NCBI GenBank assembly: GCA_023393895.1
Contig: JAEXBT010000141.1
Coordinates: forward strand, 1 to 5,801
DNA from: Pseudomonadota bacterium
Lineage (GTDB): Bacteria; Pseudomonadota; Gammaproteobacteria; Xanthomonadales; Xanthomonadaceae
Length of the DNA: 5,801 nt
Reading direction: 5' to 3'
The notes beneath the pieces are model-generated. The model was not told the origin of the DNA. It ran no database searches and was given only the letters and a program-made list of their open reading frames with translations. Below, one piece after another: positions 4,976 through 5,801 of this stretch. Position 1 is the first letter of the stretch; each line of letters starts with the position of its first letter. The translations under genes were made by a program, and so were the position numbers.

Positions 4976-5801
4976 TCACGCCGCCAGCGAGTACCCGCGC
5001 AGCCGTTGCGCGTATTCCTGCAGCGAACGGATGCCGCTGGCCTCGGCCTCGCGGCACCAGTCCTGCAGCTTGTGCAGCGTGTCCTGCGCGTTGGACGAAC
5101 GCGTTTCCAGCACCTGCGCCAGCCGGCGCCGGTGCTCGACAAGGGTCTGGATGCGCGGCGAACCGGCGATCCACGCCTCCATCTGCGCCTTCGCCTCGGG
5201 GCGCAGCCAGCGACCATCGTCGGCCAGCGCCTTGCGCAGCCGCCGCGGCATCATCCGGCGCAGACGCACGTTGCGGCGCCGCGCCTCCTCGCGCAGCGCG
5301 GGCTTGACCACGTTGCGGTGGAAATCGGTCATCGCCTGGAACCGATGCGCCAGCAACGCCTTCATCGTTTCCATGTCCGGCATCGGGATGTTCGGGCGGA
5401 TGTCGAGCGTCGGCGCCACCCGCAGCACCTTGGCCAGGCCCAGCGCACGGAACACGCGGATCGCCGCCCAGCCGATGTCGAACTCCCACTTGCGCAGCGA
5501 GAACTTCGCCGAGGACGGGAACGCGTGGTGGTTGTTGTGCAGCTCCTCGCCGCCGACCCACACGCCCCACGGGGTGAGGTTGGTGGCGGTGTCAGTGGTC
5601 TCGAAGTTGCGATAACCCCACCAGTGGCCGAGCCCGTTGATCACGCCCGCGGCCCAGAACGGAATCCACGCCATCTGGATCGCCCAGGCGGCGACACCCT
5701 TGAACCCGAACAGCACGAACAGCACCACCAGCAACAGCACCGGGCCGCCGGTCGCGAGCGGCGTGTAGACGCGGCGCTCGATCCAGTCGTCCGGGCAGCC
5801 C
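4976..5801 (-). CDS. Membrane fatty acid (acyl-CoA/acyl-lipid, delta-9 type) desaturase, 5' end missing
   Basis: A diiron membrane desaturase that introduces a double bond into a fatty acyl chain, thereby adjusting membrane fluidity. The window holds 274 codons of the C-terminal part; the frame stays open to the window edge (upstream residues include CPDDWIERRVYTPLATGGP), so the true start and first His boxes lie outside. Two hydrophobic stretches cover roughly 5742-5702 and 5690-5630. A family-typical segment GLGHWWGYRNFET (codons 5635-5597) follows, then TNLTPWG and the third histidine box HNNHH (5525-5539), an HxxHH diiron ligand set, within GGEELHNNHHAFPSSAKFS. This pattern matches proteobacterial DesA-like desaturases of about 400 aa. 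After the membrane domain comes a roughly 140-residue, highly charged helical tail ending RGYSLAA, also known from this subgroup. The stop at 4976-4978 is immediately followed by, or overlaps, the EF-hand gene. Whether the substrate is acyl-CoA or phospholipid cannot be read from the sequence. Confidence 0.93.
   Translation of the reverse strand, partial: GCPDDWIERRVYTPLATGGPVLLLVVLFVLFGFKGVAAWAIQMAWIPFWAAGVINGLGHWWGYRNFETTDTATNLTPWGVWVGGEELHNNHHAFPSSAKFSLRKWEFDIGWAAIRVFRALGLAKVLRVAPTLDIRPNIPMPDMETMKALLAHRFQAMTDFHRNVVKPALREEARRRNVRLRRMMPRRLRKALADDGRWLRPEAKAQMEAWIAGSPRIQTLVEHRRRLAQVLETRSSNAQDTLHKLQDWCREAEASGIRSLQEYAQRLRGYSLAA

Noticed and set aside
4971..5570. Extension of the EF-hand frame upstream through the desaturase
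   Set aside because: The extension is Arg/Ala/Gly/Pro-rich and out of frame with the well-supported desaturase; a signal peptide starts at 4970.
4671..5615. Plus-strand open frame of 314 codons opposite the desaturase and EF-hand genes
   Set aside because: Arg/Ser/Ala-rich shadow; the minus strand encodes the HNNHH desaturase box and three EF-hand loops.

Overview
The window is high-GC DNA whose codons strongly favour G or C at the third position. It fits a gammaproteobacterium, most likely of the Xanthomonadaceae/Lysobacteraceae group (Xanthomonas, Lysobacter, Luteimonas and relatives). That placement rests on remembered family resemblance of the acetate symporter, desaturase and S8 peptidase, not on a search.

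Left part (1-2213, + strand): the last codons of an upstream protein, probably an outer-membrane beta-barrel ending in a C-terminal Phe. A 10-bp GC hairpin without a U-tract follows. Then comes the coupled pair yjcH (DUF485, 105 aa) and actP (cation/acetate symporter of the SSS family, 575 aa), joined by an ATGA start/stop overlap. A textbook intrinsic terminator closes the unit. Together these genes look like an acetate or short-chain monocarboxylate uptake unit, perhaps with an outer-membrane channel just upstream.

Middle (2214-4631, + strand): a 154-base promoter region holds a CRP/Clp-like dyad (CGTGA-N6-TCACA). It precedes a two-gene unit. The first gene encodes a 117-aa unrecognised exported or membrane-anchored protein with four Cys. 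It overlaps by one base (TAATG) the gene for a 636-aa exported subtilisin-family (S8) serine peptidase. The peptidase has an intact D/H/N/S active site, an unusual long helical N-terminal region and a large insertion between the catalytic Asp and His.

Right part (4635-5801, - strand): a second unit converges on the peptidase with only 3 bp between stop codons. It consists of a membrane fatty acid desaturase (5' end outside the window) and a coupled small exported protein with three EF-hand calcium loops.

Most of the window is ordinary housekeeping or accessory metabolism. I see no mobile element, CRISPR array, tRNA or rRNA. The points most worth a second look are the Clp-like site ahead of the protease unit, the unknown Cys-containing protein fused by overlap to the protease gene, the unrecognised N-terminal region of the protease, and the desaturase/EF-hand coupling. 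I do not find strong evidence for a wholly new biological system.
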